Assembly (NCBI GenBank): GCA_036768485.1
Contig: JAVLUZ010000157.1
Span: 8,457,474-8,521,473 of the forward strand
Length of the DNA: 64,000 nucleotides
Direction of reading: 5' to 3'
Origin: Mermis nigrescens
Lineage: Eukaryota; Nematoda; Enoplea; Mermithida; Mermithidae
In this document: one piece after another, positions 35,439-50,400 of the stretch
Numbering within the stretch: the stretch's first letter is position 1
Layout of the letters: each line of letters starts with the position of its first letter
Notes under the pieces: model-generated
Told to the model about the DNA's origin: nothing
Database searches by the model: none
Seen by the model: the letters and a program-made list of their open reading frames with translations, nothing else
Position numbers and translations under genes: made by a program

Positions 35439-38400
35439 CTTTTTTGTAAAAAACGTGTTCAGCAGTTGGGATAAGGGAAGGGGGTGAAATTTAAAAGTGC
35501 CTTCTTAGGGCTAAAAAATAGTAGGTATGCGTCAAAAACACCCTCCGTTTTTGGCGTTTCTGACCATGCTCTAGCTTTCCTAGGGCATACAAATACAAAA
35601 AACTTCGAACTAAATTAAAGTCGAACAAATTTAACAAGATATAGTCAAACATGCAGCATATGGTGCGAAGCGCCGAAAATTTGACGCTTTTGAGCAAATG
35701 TTTAGCTTAAACGGTTAAAAAAGCGCGTTTTTTTGCGAATTTTCAGGAAATTTTTTGGAAACTTGTGAAAAATCGAGAATTCTGGGAAGGGTGAAAAAAT
35801 TTCCGTGAGAGGAGGCTTAAAATTTTTCTGGGGTGGCGAAACCGCTCCCCAGCAAGGTCATGTATGATAAGCACCATACATGCATGCATAGAATGGGAAT
35901 TTTCAGAGGGGAGAAGAAACCGAAATTTTTTAAAGTGTCTTTTTGGGCTCAAAAGCGGTGTATATGCGTCAAAAACATCATTTTTGACGTTTATGACGAT
36001 GCTCTAACTTTCTAGAATAAACAGAACAAAATATAGTCAAGATTTTGAGTAATTTTCGTTAAGTATCGTCAAAATAGCAAGTTTTTACAATCTGGCGAAA
36101 TTTTATCTCACATCTGTTTCAACGAAACTTAATGATTTCTTTTTTCTTAGCCTTAAATCTGAAAATTTTCAAAATCGTCAATTTTAAGCTCATATTCGAT
36201 AAGACTCGCCCTTTCTGTTACCAAATGTGACGTCAAAAATTAACGAGTTTCAAGTTTAAAGTGCAATTTTTAATATTCTGACGTCTAAGAAAACGTTAAA
36301 ATTGACTATTTTTCAAGAATCAATTCAAAGCCGATTTAAAACACTAAGAATTTAAAAATTGTAAATATGTAAGTTCGATTCTAAAAAACAAATTACGTTT
36401 GGAAGCTATTTTAATTAAGCTCAGCTCGAAAAATGGCCTCTACATCGAAAATCCATCTTAGAGGGCCAATATTTTAGAGGAAAAATATCCCATTAAACTA
36501 TTTTTGCAAATCTAAGAGCCTGCATAATGGAAGTACGTAAAGCGTCAAAATAAAAAACTGACATCTATAAAAAATTTAGGTAATCAACATCGAGCGGCGC
36601 ACCGTCGTACAACATATTTTCATACTTTTTTACGTTTTTACATATGTATTTTGCATATTTATCAGGCATATTTTATTATTTATTTTATTTTATATATTAT
36701 TATACAATATCACTATTATAGTCACATTATTATTTATAATAATAATAATAATAATAATTATTATTATTATATTATTCTATATATCTGTATAGATCTATTT
36801 TATAAATATATAGTTAAATAATAGATTTTATCGCCAAATTGTACTTTGAAGCCCAACAAGGGCGGCCGGGAGCATCCAGTGACAAATTTAAGTAATTTGC
36901 GCTTCGACTCATCCGAAAATTCGCTAATCACCCTCCAAAACATGCCTACAACGTCGTCGCTCGATTCACCTGAAAATTCGACCAGCTATCATCGCAAAGG
37001 CTTGGGACATAAATTAATTTTATGAAGACTTTAAATTCGTCAAATTTTGATTTTAATGGGAAATTTTAAAAAATCTGCTCAAAATTAAAATTAGGTGAAA
37101 ACCCATTCGAACGGATCATTCATTCACTGCAAATACCAGGATGTCTTTATAACTTTGCCTGAAATATGAGAGTATTTATAGTATATTGGCTATAGGCCTA
37201 TTCATAACAGAAAGAATGATACGGGGCGGACGTCAGATTCTTATTGAAGAATAGACAAGAAGGCTAATTTTTTATACCGAAAAGTGAAAGTATTGGAAAA
37301 ATTGAAAATTTGATAAATTCGAAACATATTTAAATATCGAAAAATATTAAAAAAGGAAAAAAGCTCACTGACTTTACATACGTTTATTATTTTATAGCCG
37401 AAAATAAAGAATTGTGAATATGTAACGTTAGTTGCTTTACATTTATAGCTTTTACAATTCATCGTCATTCGTCTACCCTTTAAACGTAGATTGTTGTTTG
37501 AAATAAATTATCTGTACCCATATATGAACAAGTACCTCAAATTTACCTATTCATTTTTTAAAATTCTTTATTTTCATAACGTTTTCTTTATTTTTTCCGA
37601 CCATGCCTGATTAATTAAGTGACTCATTCATTTCTATTTACATTATACTTGTATACAATGCGAAATATACCTACCTGCGTATTTTGTATGGTTCCTTAAG
37701 TCATTTATGTCAAGCATTCTATCGTCGCCCGAAATAATCATCTGTAATTCTCTAGGATCGAACATCTGCAACCAGTCCAGATCGATAAGTTCGGAAAGAC
37801 CATTGCAAAATGCTATTATCTGGTCTCTGATTTGAACAAAGTTTATATCAAATTAAATTATTCTATTGTACTATTATCAGATAAACAGAACCATACCTGG
37901 GCGTGGGGGCTTGAGGGGTATGCACCACCAGAAACCGAAATACCACCCCCTAGAATTCAATTAATTTTTTTGTTTTTTTTGGTTGCCGCCACACCTGGGC
38001 GTAGGGGGGGTTTCGGGGGTATGCACCACCAGAAACCAAAATACCACCCCCTAGAAACCAAAATACTCCCCCAGAATTCAATTTTTGAAAAAATTTTTTC
38101 GTTTTTTTTGCAATTTTTTGATGCCAATGGATAGTGCTCGATGAGAAACGTCGAAAAATGGTGTTTTTATTGTCCAACCCACCATTTTTAAGGCCATTTT
38201 TGACCTTTCGAAAAATCTTGCACCCCCAGAATTTTTGCTGCCCACGAATTTGGTTGCCGCCCACCTATAAAGAGAACACGTTATTTATGTTTTATGAATA
38301 AAATGCAGGAGGAAGACAGCGAATATTGAAGACAAAAATTAAGGCCTAACAATTTAGGCAGCTGAATTAACTACATAATTATTTATTAGATTCTGACTAA

Positions 38401-41400
38401 CAAATCATTATTTATACTTTTACATATATGTGACCTTATTTTGTTTGACATACTTACTTCATTTATGAAACTAGCCAGCTTTGTGGATATTGTAAATCAT
38501 AAAAAGGCGCGGCAATTTAAAATATTACAGCATACAACGAACTAGAATGAGATTTAAAAGAAGAACATATGTAAATACAAATGCGAAAAACAAAAAGGGA
38601 ACATAAATTCATACAAATGCAATAAATGTGATGAAATGTCGATTAAACGAACAGGAAGATGATAACCTGCTTTACTGTATTCACTTAAGAAATAAAGTAA
38701 TCAAAGTGAATGATTAATTATTAGAAATTACCATTTTAAAATTAGTTTAAATTTTCATTTCCCTTCGTCTTTCCCAAGTTATTCCATAAGCCTACTCATC
38801 GTTATCAGCCTAATTAATCGATTCAGAAACCAGTGAATCGAAAGGTAAACCGAAAGAAATATACCAATAACAGACGATCACACCTAGGCGTCCGTCGGGA
38901 AGGGGTTTTGGAGGGTATGCACCCCCACCCCCGAGAAAACAAACCACCCCCGAGAAACCCAAATACCCTCAAAAATTCAATTTTCGAAATATTTTGTGTT
39001 TTTTTCGCAATTTTTTGATGCCAATTGATAGTGCTCGATGAGAAACGTCGAAAAATAGTGTTTTTCGCCATACCACCATTTTTAAGGCTATTTTTTGACC
39101 TTTAAAAAATGTTGCATCCCCACCCCCAGAATTTTGGAGCCGCCCACCTATGTATGCAGACGATACGATATGCACATGACAAAAACGGCAATAATTATCA
39201 CAGAAAAATATATTATACACGTATATTGATAATTGAGTTGAAAAGCTAGTCACGCAACCTTATTACTAAACATGAAATTTACTTGAGTATCGAGGTAAAA
39301 ATTGGTCACTAGCTGCACATATTCCAATTTATTTTCATTAGTCACCCGAATTTCTCGACCGTTAGGCTTTAGATCGACGGTCTACAATGTGAACAACAAA
39401 AAATGAATCGCCATATAAATCGGCGTTAAAAATTAAAAATCTACAAAAAAACGTCTCGTGCAATTTACTTGTATAATGTACATGTAAGAAACAGATCGAA
39501 TGAGGCTTAGGTAAATTTTTGGGAATCTTTTTTGAGATTATTAAAAGCCTTGCTAATCGAAAAAAATTAAAAAGGATCAAGCCAGTAGAGAAGTTTTAAA
39601 TGTTTCCCGAAAAGGATCAAGCCAGTTGGGAAATTCAACATTTTTCCCCGAATATGTGAAGAGCATAAGTGCAATGAGCAGATTGGTGAAGACGAGTGAA
39701 ATCTATATTTTGCGGTAAAGGAGGAGCAAAATCCGATATTTTAGCCATGTAAGTCGCGTTTCTAATCTATGTACCATTAAAACATAACTAAATAAAAATT
39801 CCTTTTTGGTCCACATCTATCAATGCATTGGACCTTCTAGATGAGGACGAAAAATTCCTATATTTCCTTCTCACCGGCGCTATAAATTGTCAGCCGTGAA
39901 TGTAGCGTTTTCGGAGATTACTCGTTAAAGCTGACTTCCAAAAATTGTAATTTTTCTTCAAGAAATCTGTGAAAATTATAAGTAAAAAGCTCGAAGGCTC
40001 AAAACTGCATTTCGAAAGGGTTCCAACGAGATTTCAATAAAAACGGATGAAATTGTTATGCAATGTACATACCTTAGTCCAAATAAATCTTCGAAATGCG
40101 CACTCGGGATCATTGGATACTAATAATGATTCTATCATTCATAAAACTTTAGGTCAGTGTACTGCAGTATTTGTAAAAATTTGAGCGTAAGTTCAGGCAA
40201 TTCTCTTCAATTGCGTACCAGTTAGATCATATAAATAAATTTTTTGAATGTCTCCCTGAAAATTTTAGCATTTTTAATTTGATTTCAAATTTTAAATTCT
40301 ATCACGTGCTCAAGCTCGCTTTAGTTATTTACTATCGTATGTAGCTTATATACCTTTATCTCACCAAACTCGTCCACAGTAAGTGAAAAATCAAGTTGCA
40401 AATCCGACACATCGGCAGAGCGCGATTTTATCCAAAGTAAGTTTCTAAAAAAATAACTTTTCGACAAGAACGCCAAAGCACTCGATGACAAAGACTTACA
40501 GAAAACGATTCGTTTTATGCTACGAACAAAACGTAATGTTTATGGCAAAGTTGAAAAAGGTTAAAAATATTAAGAAACGGAAAAGTAAGAAAAACTTAAA
40601 TAGTTCTAAAGCCTCAAGTCTAAAACGGCTAAAAATAATTTCTTACGAGAAACAAAATTCTTTTATAAGAGCTATGTACATAAGTTACGATTAGATTGAT
40701 GTGCGCAACAAATTACAACTGCCCCAGCACTCTAAATATCTAATATTTAATAATTAATGATAAATATAATAATACATACTTATAATAGTAATATTAATAT
40801 TCATTATCAAAATAGTAAATAAATACATATGTAGATAACTTACGTCGACGAAAAATAGTTAACCCCTGCCACACATGCATACGGGGGGTATGGGTTGGTA
40901 TCCCCCTACCCGGACTTTCGGAAGGCATACCCCCTCAGGCCGTTTTGGGGCCAAGTCTAGTGCTTGAACCATGAAAAAGTGTCAAATGACGTCTAATCGT
41001 ATCGAGCATTAGAATGTTTATTTGTTCATTCAAACATTTTTCTTCCATTATTTTGTATATATTTGACGATATAGGTCATTTAATTGTCTTTACCCTTATT
41101 TGTTTTCATGCAAATTTAGCCAACAATATTAATAAAGAATAAAATACGACGAATTAAGTATAAAAATTTGACATTAAATAAGTAAAAAATTACTCACTTA
41201 CCCCCTCCCCAAGATAACTTGGTTTAACCCCTCCCGGAACTTTTGACCCCTGCCGCATAATAGCTTTCAGTGCTAAACATGAAAATTTTTCCGCCACAAA
41301 TTTTATTGACAGAAAAATTTCCGTTGACGCTTTATGTATGCTTTTTCTCCAATTCGTAATCAAGGATGCAATTTTTTCGTAATTTTTTCAAGCTCAACTA

Positions 41401-44400
41401 TAGAAAAACCGTCCTTTTTAGTTAATGGTCTTAAAAAATAGTTGAATTGATTAAAAAAGGCTAAAATGGAGGGATACCTATTCACAACAGTGTTTTTGTA
41501 CAAGGTCCCTTTGTGCATGAACAAATACGGTCTCCAAAAGTCTTTGTGCACTTTGTACATGCAAATTTTTGTGCACTATATGGTACAGTAGCGATTTTAG
41601 TGGGATGAAACAGGGTTTTTCGACCTTTGATAGTGTATTTTAGCTGAACTCTGGGTTTCTGACGCCAAAAATCACTAAAAATTGTCTTAAAACGGCGCAA
41701 CGCGCCGAAAAATTTGACAATTTCATATTCTAAATGCAAATTCTGCCGTTATAAAGATATATAAGACGGACGATTACTCATTTCAGCGCGAAGCGCCGAA
41801 AAGTTCTGGGAATTCTACACCTTCTTACAGTTTTTATTTCTCCAAAAATCTTTGCACAAGTACAAAGACGGTCCGAAAAGTCTTTGTACATCGGGAAAAA
41901 ATCTTTGCCGAAAACAAAAGAAACCGTGATTCACAATAAGATTTTCGAATGTTAGCATAATTGCTCGATCACTAATAGAGCAAAGCACAGTCATTAGAAG
42001 AGTAATCGATTTTCATTCATGTAATATCGACTTAAGGAGACACATAAATTTATGAAAATTTTATAATTTAATTGCCTAAAATAAGATTTTGTCAAATAAG
42101 ACCTAGTTATAAGCAAGTTTTAGCCGAATTCAGTCATGGTGGTCATGGTGCGATTCGAAAAAAATTAATGCGGATTTAATGGATAAAATAATCCGAAAGT
42201 CCCAGACACACAAAACCTTGCTAGCTATATTCTTAAAATTGCAGTAACGGATAAGAAAAGAAGTCAGCTACACATAAACCGAATATAAACGATAAAGAAA
42301 TTTGCTATGCAGCGATAAAATTTCGGCAAGAAGTACACATTTCCAAATAAAATTTAGGCATAATCTCATCGGTCGTCATCAGACGGACATTGAATGAGAA
42401 ATCTGGGGTTAAACCAAAAAAGTTTTTAAATTGCTTGTTGGGCTCAAAACGGATGGGTGTGCGGCTCAAAACAGCACCTTTTCTAAGATTTTTTTTGGTT
42501 TTTTTTGAAAATCGAAATTTCTGGAGATTCAAAAATTTTAGAGGAGGGGATGAAATCCATTTTTGGAGGGATGAAAACCATACGACCCCCTCCCGGGTCA
42601 GGTATGGCTGTCATCACTCATCGTGACAATGCCTAAAATGTTTTAGACTACGTAAACTGAATCGTATTACTCACTTGTATAACACAGGGTCAAATGATTC
42701 CAAATGACGTATTTCTACGTTATGCGATTCGTAAGTTAACAATCGACTAAGGAAAAATTGCGCTAACGGCAATTCAGCTAGCTGATTTTCGAATATTAAC
42801 TAGAAAAACGAGCTCAAATTAGTTTTGCATCACTTAACAATTACAAATTATTAAAACTACAGGCATTTCTGTTGAATGTCAAGTATAAATGTGCAATTGA
42901 CAAAGTGAGCGTCCTCCAGTTAAAAAGTATTTAGAAACCTGACATCAGAATTAGGCAAAAAAAGGTAGAACCTGTATTTAGAACCCGATCTTCAAATCGC
43001 ATTACACATATCTACTCAGGGCCGTATTTAAGGAAGGCGGGAACGGCCGGGCCGCTCTCACCTTTGGCCGAAAAAAAATTTTGAAAGGAAAGATGGAAAC
43101 ATCGCATGTTCATCGAATTTTTGGCGCTTCGCGCCAGATGTGCAGTATTTTCCATAATTCTGGCTCAAGCGCAGCCTAAGAACGACAATTTTCATAGCGT
43201 TTCGATTTGGAAATTTTTTTCTAAAAGTTCGAATTCTATGAGCTCAATGGATAGGAGCATGTCGGAAAACGTAGAAAAAAGCGGTTTTTACGAACTATCC
43301 CGACGAATTTGCCGAGATATAGACCAATTTATGTTGGGTCCGCCCCCCTACCCCCTTAGCCGGATCCTAGATACGGACCTACATCTACTCATACATGATA
43401 TATACACTCTCATTCTCATATTATACACGATGAGGCAACAAATGAAAAGTTTTCTGAGGGAATTTATAATTTTTAACATTGTCCAAGCTCGTACAATAAC
43501 TTAAATAAATACTGAGACTCAGGAAAACTCGACCAACTATAGCTTTACGATGGTCGAAAGCCAAAAAGAGCATTTAACTGGTCATATTTCACTTTAGTGA
43601 TCCGTGCTTAAAACTCAATTCCGCAATAACGTGAGGATTAATCATTCAACAATGCCCATAATCCCCTTACAGAAAATCTCTATATCCTCATCACATCCTT
43701 TACCTTGTAAAGAAAGAATTACATACATAGCACTTATTGACTTCCCGATTTCGCTCAAGATCATAATTTTTTCCTGCGAAAGTGAGATAACATTTACCTA
43801 CTTTACATTATGTATTAGTTATTTAAATTAGTATTTATTTAAGAATAATTATTTATACACAAATGATTATTTTAATAAATTTAATAGAAGAAACTTTCAC
43901 ATGTAATGCACCTAATGGGCACAGTTAATCGTAAATTTGCGTACTTTTCCAAGCACACGACCCAAAAAATGAAAATGACGTCGAAAATCCGGATAAATTA
44001 AGCGACTCAATGGGTTAGGATAGAGCTGATTGTCGTGTGTACTTGTAAAAAGGCCTCTTTCGGGACTGAAGCCAGCTTTAAGCAATTCGCTAATGAATTC
44101 CCTTGAACAAGAGGACAATAATCGAGGAATTGCATTGTAGAGTATAATTGTGCAGTTATATTGTAACAACATTTATATAATTACATCACAACACAATCAA
44201 TTATATTATAACTATTAACTAACAATTATATACTTGATTACAATTATATTGTAAAAGAGTGTACGGATGTAGAATTGCTTTGTGTTTTCGTGCCATCATT
44301 AATCATACACGCGGTTTTAAGCAGAAACAAAATTTTCGTAACTACTTTTATTTGTTTACCTGAAAGATATTATTGAAAGACTAAATTCTGGAAAAAATTG

Positions 44401-47400
44401 AACATCTTTGTGTAAAGTATGTAATTGTAGTAAATAATGCGCATAACGCGACCGTCTTTCAAGTCAATTTTTACCCTCAAATGTCAAGACAAGAACATAT
44501 TTTCCGATATTTTTAGTTATTTTACTTGCAATCTTTAATGGATGACTCAACGTGGGCGTGCGGCGGGAAGGGGTGGGGGTATGCACCCTTAGAAGGCCGA
44601 TACCCCCTAGAATTCAATTTTTAAATTTCTCGCGATTTTTTTATGCCAATGAATAGTGTTCGATGAGAAAGGTTGAAAAATGGTGTTTTTCGCCATATTA
44701 CCATTTTTAAGACCATTTTTGACCTTTTTGGTGCAGCCCTACTATGATGTCAACGAGTTATTCGACATGAACCGAAAAATCCTTAAAAACGCCCTGATAT
44801 GAGCGTACATAGCGAACTATCATTCGAAAAGCGCCAGTTTTTCGGCCAATCAGTTTTGAAAATATTAGTATTTTGTTTAATTTTATTGAATTTCTCTTGA
44901 TATTCTTCTATGTCTTTATCACGTAGAAAGAAAGAGCATCGTCAAAAACGTCAAAGAAATCAATATTTCTGAGTTTTGACGCGTATCATTCGTTGTTGAG
45001 TACAAAAAAGACATCTCAGAAAATTCTCCAGTTTCACACCCATAATTTCCACGCTGTGCATTGAAAAACCTATATATCGAGATACCAATGTCTTCTATAC
45101 TGAGCAAAGGTTTTAAATAAGCAATGCATATGTTTGTAAATAATTAAACAAGTAAAAAGAGGAGAATCAAAGATAGCGCGTTGGCGCGTGCCTATAATAT
45201 ATTTGGGTACCCCAAACATATATCCACCCCCTCTACAGCTCTAACGGGACATATCTAGTACATGCGGTTTTTTAATCAATAGATAACCAGAAAAGATCAT
45301 GCAACTTTTTGCTTTTGTTTACACTCAATACCGAGTGTGAAATGAGCGTGTAAAGTTTTGGCATAACGTAATAACATATAAAAACTTTTGACGGTTGTCG
45401 AGAATAGACAACTCAGCATAAACGCCTCATATACTCGTAAATTAATTATAGAATTGTAGATAATAAAATTCTCTAAAAACGGTATTTTTTGTTTTTTTGA
45501 CTTTTGCATTAGTTCTTGAGGGGGCGTAAAAAGTGTAAAAATCTGCGCGTGTAAAGACAGATTTCGGACGTGTTTTTGTCTTCTTTCTATCAGCCAACAA
45601 ATCCGGTTGAGTCCCAAAAAAATTTTTCTGATTAAAATTAGAGCTGTGCCGGGGCCAATGTTAGAGTCGATTATAATGTAGAAACTTGATAATGTTTTGG
45701 GCAGATTTACCTTCAAACTCAATTTCAAGCAAACCACAGATCTTGCTAATTCAAATCTTTATTTCACTATGTCAGATTGGTGCGAACTTCTAGTTAATAA
45801 TCAAAATTGACATATTTTAAATTGCAATTCATATAGACGAGCATTTCCAGCTTGCTTGGTAGCAGACAGCTACGTCTATCAGAACAAATAGAATAATAAG
45901 CCTAAAAAAAGTGCAAAGTAAAGCACATTGAGAAACGCATCCAAGTCAGAGGAGTTAAATCCATACATGGGCAGCTCAAAAATTCTAGGGGGTCCAATTT
46001 TTCAAAGTCAAAAAGTGCCTGATAATATATGGTAGAGCGAAAAAAACACAGTTTTCTCGCGTTTCTCAATGAGAGCTATCCATTAGCATCAAAAAACCGC
46101 AGAAAAACAGAAAAAATTTTGAAAATCAAATTCTGGGGGGTCTAGCGGATTTTTTTTTGGGGGGAGAATAAGAATTCTGGGGGTCTAGATCCCCCGATGC
46201 CCATGTTCTGTTATATCTTGTAATCCCAACAAATATTAACGCTTGACGTGCATATCTACAAGCAAGAATATATGCATAGGTACATATAAGGGGTAGGGCA
46301 GGGTCGTACTATAAGCATGGTAAAGCACGCTATTATTGGCCCCGGCCAGGCCCCGGCCCCGGCCCCGGCACCGGGGCCTAGGCCCCGGCCCCGGCAAAAA
46401 AGGTGGCCCCGGCACAGCTCTAATTAAAATGTACTAGGACTCAATGGCTACTTTCCGCTTACCAGCGAACTTTTTTACACACCATACCGAGTTAGATATA
46501 GGGGATTAAAATTCACGCTCTAGTGGATATTGTAAAAAAACTAGTTTTGTATCAGTGCAACCAGGTGCAACCCGGTACCAGCTAGAGAAGGTCCGGTACC
46601 AGCTAGAAGGTCTGCCAGTTGCACCTGATGATATGAGTAAATAACAAGTAATCACACACGCACACGCACACAAACACATGCAATCCGATAGAACCATCAC
46701 TCAAAATCTAGTGTACAATTCTAAATAAGCTTTATGACCAACCACTTTTACAACTAAGCAACCAACCAAAAAATTCGGTCTTGGGTACCAGCTGGGGCAA
46801 TTGATATTGCCCAGCTCTCAATACCGCGTTTGTAATGAGCGTGTAAAGTTGTGGCGTAACGTATAGCAAACTTTGGTTGTTTTTTACACGACTTGTGAAC
46901 AACTCAGTATTAACGCCACAAACAATTTAATGGTTTTAAATTGTAGAGAAGGAATGCTACAGATAACACTTTTTTGTATTTTGAATTTCGCATCAGTTCT
47001 CAAATTTGAGTGTAAAGAGTGTGAGAATCTGGGGGTGAAAAAACATTTTGGTCGAGTTTTCGACTTGTTTATGTCTGACAACAACTCTGGTTATGAGCAT
47101 AAAGGATCTCAAGGGTTGGAGAGGTTGTTTCAACCCCCCCCCCACAAAAATTTTCACTCCCCCAGAATTGGCGATTTTTTTAAAGTTCCCAAAAATTTTC
47201 TAAAATTTTCTTAGCTATCTGTTTGCTCACAAGCGCCAAATTTTCGGCATTTCGCGCCATTATATTCATGTTTTGACTATATTTTTTTCAATTTGTTCAG
47301 AATTTTTTGATTTTTTTCGATGTTTTTGACGCGTACCTACAATTTTTGGACCCAAAAAAGGCACTTTATAATTTCACCCCACCCTCCAGAATTCCGAAGC

Positions 47401-50400
47401 TATGCATGCATGGTTATGAGCAAACGTGTAACAGGGGGATGGGGATCCCACCGCCTAAAGTCGGTTTCTAGGCGTTTTTTGGACGTTTTCGATCAAAAGT
47501 TGTAGGTCATTTATCCCCTCTGAACATGGCCGGAACCCCCACCCCTAATTTCAAGCCGTTACATGCATGGTTATGAGTCCCAAGAAATTGTTTTTGATAG
47601 AAATGTACTACGGCTTAAGGGCTACTTTGTGCATACCAATAAACTCAATACGGAGTTAGATAAAGGGGTTTAAACTTTACACGCTAGTGGATGGTGCAAA
47701 AAACAAGTTTTGTTTTAGATATATCCGCCAACTTCTCCGGTAATATATTGAATAAAATATAAATAAAGCACCTTCTAAGGGCTACAAGTCGCAGCAAACC
47801 GCGGGGTGAAAAGTTCGAAATCAGGAGTGTATAATGAGCGAAAAAACACGTTTTTCCCCATTTTAATTAGTAAATATCTCAAATATTTTGCGGAACAGAA
47901 GTTTTCCACATTCGAACGTACTACGATTCAAAGGCTACAAACTGGCCCAAACCAAATTCCTTTACACTCAATGTGGAGTTAGGTTCAGCTTTTGAAAGAT
48001 TTTCAGTGTGGTGGATGGTAGAAAATACGTTTTTGTCCGTTTTTTGTTCACCACTTTCTCTGTTTAGAAATAAGAAAAAATAAAAAACTTTCTAAGGGGT
48101 ACACGTCACAGCAAATTGTGTTTATTTAAACCAATATTTAGCTTTTTCGGGAGATGTAAAGTCCAAAATTGGGTGTGTTAAACGTGTTTCTGACTTGTTT
48201 TTTTCTGCCAACTTCTCCGGTTATGAGTCTGAACATGCTCTCACGTCTGAAAATGTACCATGAATCAAACGTGTTACGCCAGTTGGGCGCATTTGTTTAC
48301 ACTCAACAGTGGTGTAAAATTGTTTACATCTAATATTTATACTTTACACTGCAAATTAACTTTCGTTCTAGAGTCTTACGAAAGCTCAATTCATTTTCAA
48401 AATGTTCTACGTGACATCAGAATTTCGAATCTGACTGTTAGTTTTCTTTACACCCACTTGTTGTGCTAGGTTTACACTATTCATTTATTGTTAATGAGTA
48501 GTTTACACTACAAATTTATTTTACTTTCAGAACGTTGCAAAATGTGAATTTTTTCAAAATATGTTCCCTAAGGTCAGGATTACGAATCTGACTGCACGTT
48601 TTCTTTACACCCAGTGGTTATGCAAAATTACACTGCAAATTAACTTTAGTTCTAGAACCCTACGGAAGCTTAATTTTTTTGAAAATGTTCTACGCAACGT
48701 CAGAATTAAGAATCTGGTAGTTAGTATTTCTCTGCACCCGATATTTGTGCAAAGTTTGTACTATTCATATATTGTTAATGTGTTAAGTTTACACTACAAA
48801 TTTATTTTACTTCCAGAGCGTTGCAAAACGTGAATTTAATAAAATATGTTCCGTAAGGTCAGGATTAGGAATCTGACTGCATGTTTTCTTTACACCCAGT
48901 AGCTGTGTAAAGTTTAAACTTAAAATTAAGTTTTGTTTCTGAACATTGCAGAAGCTTGATTTTTTCAAAATAATCCATGTAACGTCAGAATTACGAATCT
49001 GAGTGTAAGTCTTCTTTACACCCAGTAGTTGTGTAAAGTTTATGCGAATTATTTGATGTTTTAATACAGTTAGGTTGTCTTGTTTAGGAAAGATAATGCT
49101 GATGTTCAAAAACTGTTTTCCGCGTTCTTGGACAGCTGTCATAATTATGGCATATAACCATGTGTGTTTACTGACTGATTTACTCAAATCATGCTAATTA
49201 GAAGTAGGGTACTAGAAAAAAATGCTCCGATGGAACAAAAAGGACGAATATACTTGGGATTACGGATTATTAAGGATGTGAAAGGGGAGACTAGGAAAAT
49301 GCTCCCATGTGAGTGCCTAAAGTCGCAAAACCTGTTAAAAATCAGACTGCCTCTAAGCAACGCAAAAAATTGAAGTATATCCTGCGGCCTCTAAAAAAAT
49401 GTAACCTTCTTTAAATAATTTTCAATGCTTCACATAAGAGCGTATAAACATAATCTAAAATGTATACTTTTGTAAATTGCTTGCAAGTTGCAACGCTGAC
49501 TTGCTTCGTATAGCGACTGATAGAAAACTAAGTGCAATAGACTACATATTTAAAGGTTTTGAAAAATGAGCTTGCTGAGCGAGAGTTGTAAACTAAGAGG
49601 AGCTTAAAGTTTAAACCGACCATTAAATTATAAAGATAATAATAAAAGATTTAAAGCTTTAGGAAAAAGGTAAATTAAAACAAATTTAGAGGATATGATG
49701 AAACATTATTGTTAAGAATGGGACGATCACGTGCTATGTATAATGACTCCTTGATTAAAAGATCAAAAGAGTTGGATGCTCGACTGATAACCTTGAAGCA
49801 ATCTGACGTAATTGCATGATTGCTATTGCTATTCACACACATATCTCAAATAGCAATCATCCAATTACATCAGATTGCTTCAATGTTATCAGTCGAGCAT
49901 CCAACTCTTTTGATCTTTTAATCAAGGAGTCATTATACATAGCATGTGATCGTCCCATTCTCAACAATAATGTTTCATCATATCCTCTAAATTTGTTTTA
50001 ATTTACCACATTTTTCTTTTTCTTAAAGCTTTAAATCTTTTATTATTATTATCTTTATAATTTAATGGTAGGTTTAAACTTTAAGCTCCTCTTAGTTTAC
50101 AACTCTCGCTTAGCTAGCTCATTTTTTCAAAACTATTCTTTCATGATCAGTCGCTTTTATATTTAGAGGTGTTTTATTTTGTTACCATGAGCATTATAGC
50201 AAGCAAATCTGGCGTCAATTGATTAGTGCACACAATCGTTGCAGGCATGCAAATGTACCTAAATGTAGTCTGTTTCACGTTAGCTTACGTGTTTCCTACT
50301 GCTTTGAACCAACAATTTCTCTGATTGTCTAGAATGCATAGATGTTTGATATTTCATTCAATTGACTTACAAAGTTACTCCTGCTCTACTCCATCTACTT

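Larger units (their letters stand above)
45176..49070. repeat. Large dispersed repeat, copy 2, interrupted
   Basis: Homologous in order to 25066-27530, but broken by a hAT-like element (45639-46422), a segment with GGTACCAGCTAGA repeats (about 46550-46800), two MITEs (47098-47569) and smaller changes. Shared blocks include CTCTAGTGGATRTTG-type, GAACAGAAGTTTT and ATTGGGTGT. Confidence 0.62.
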
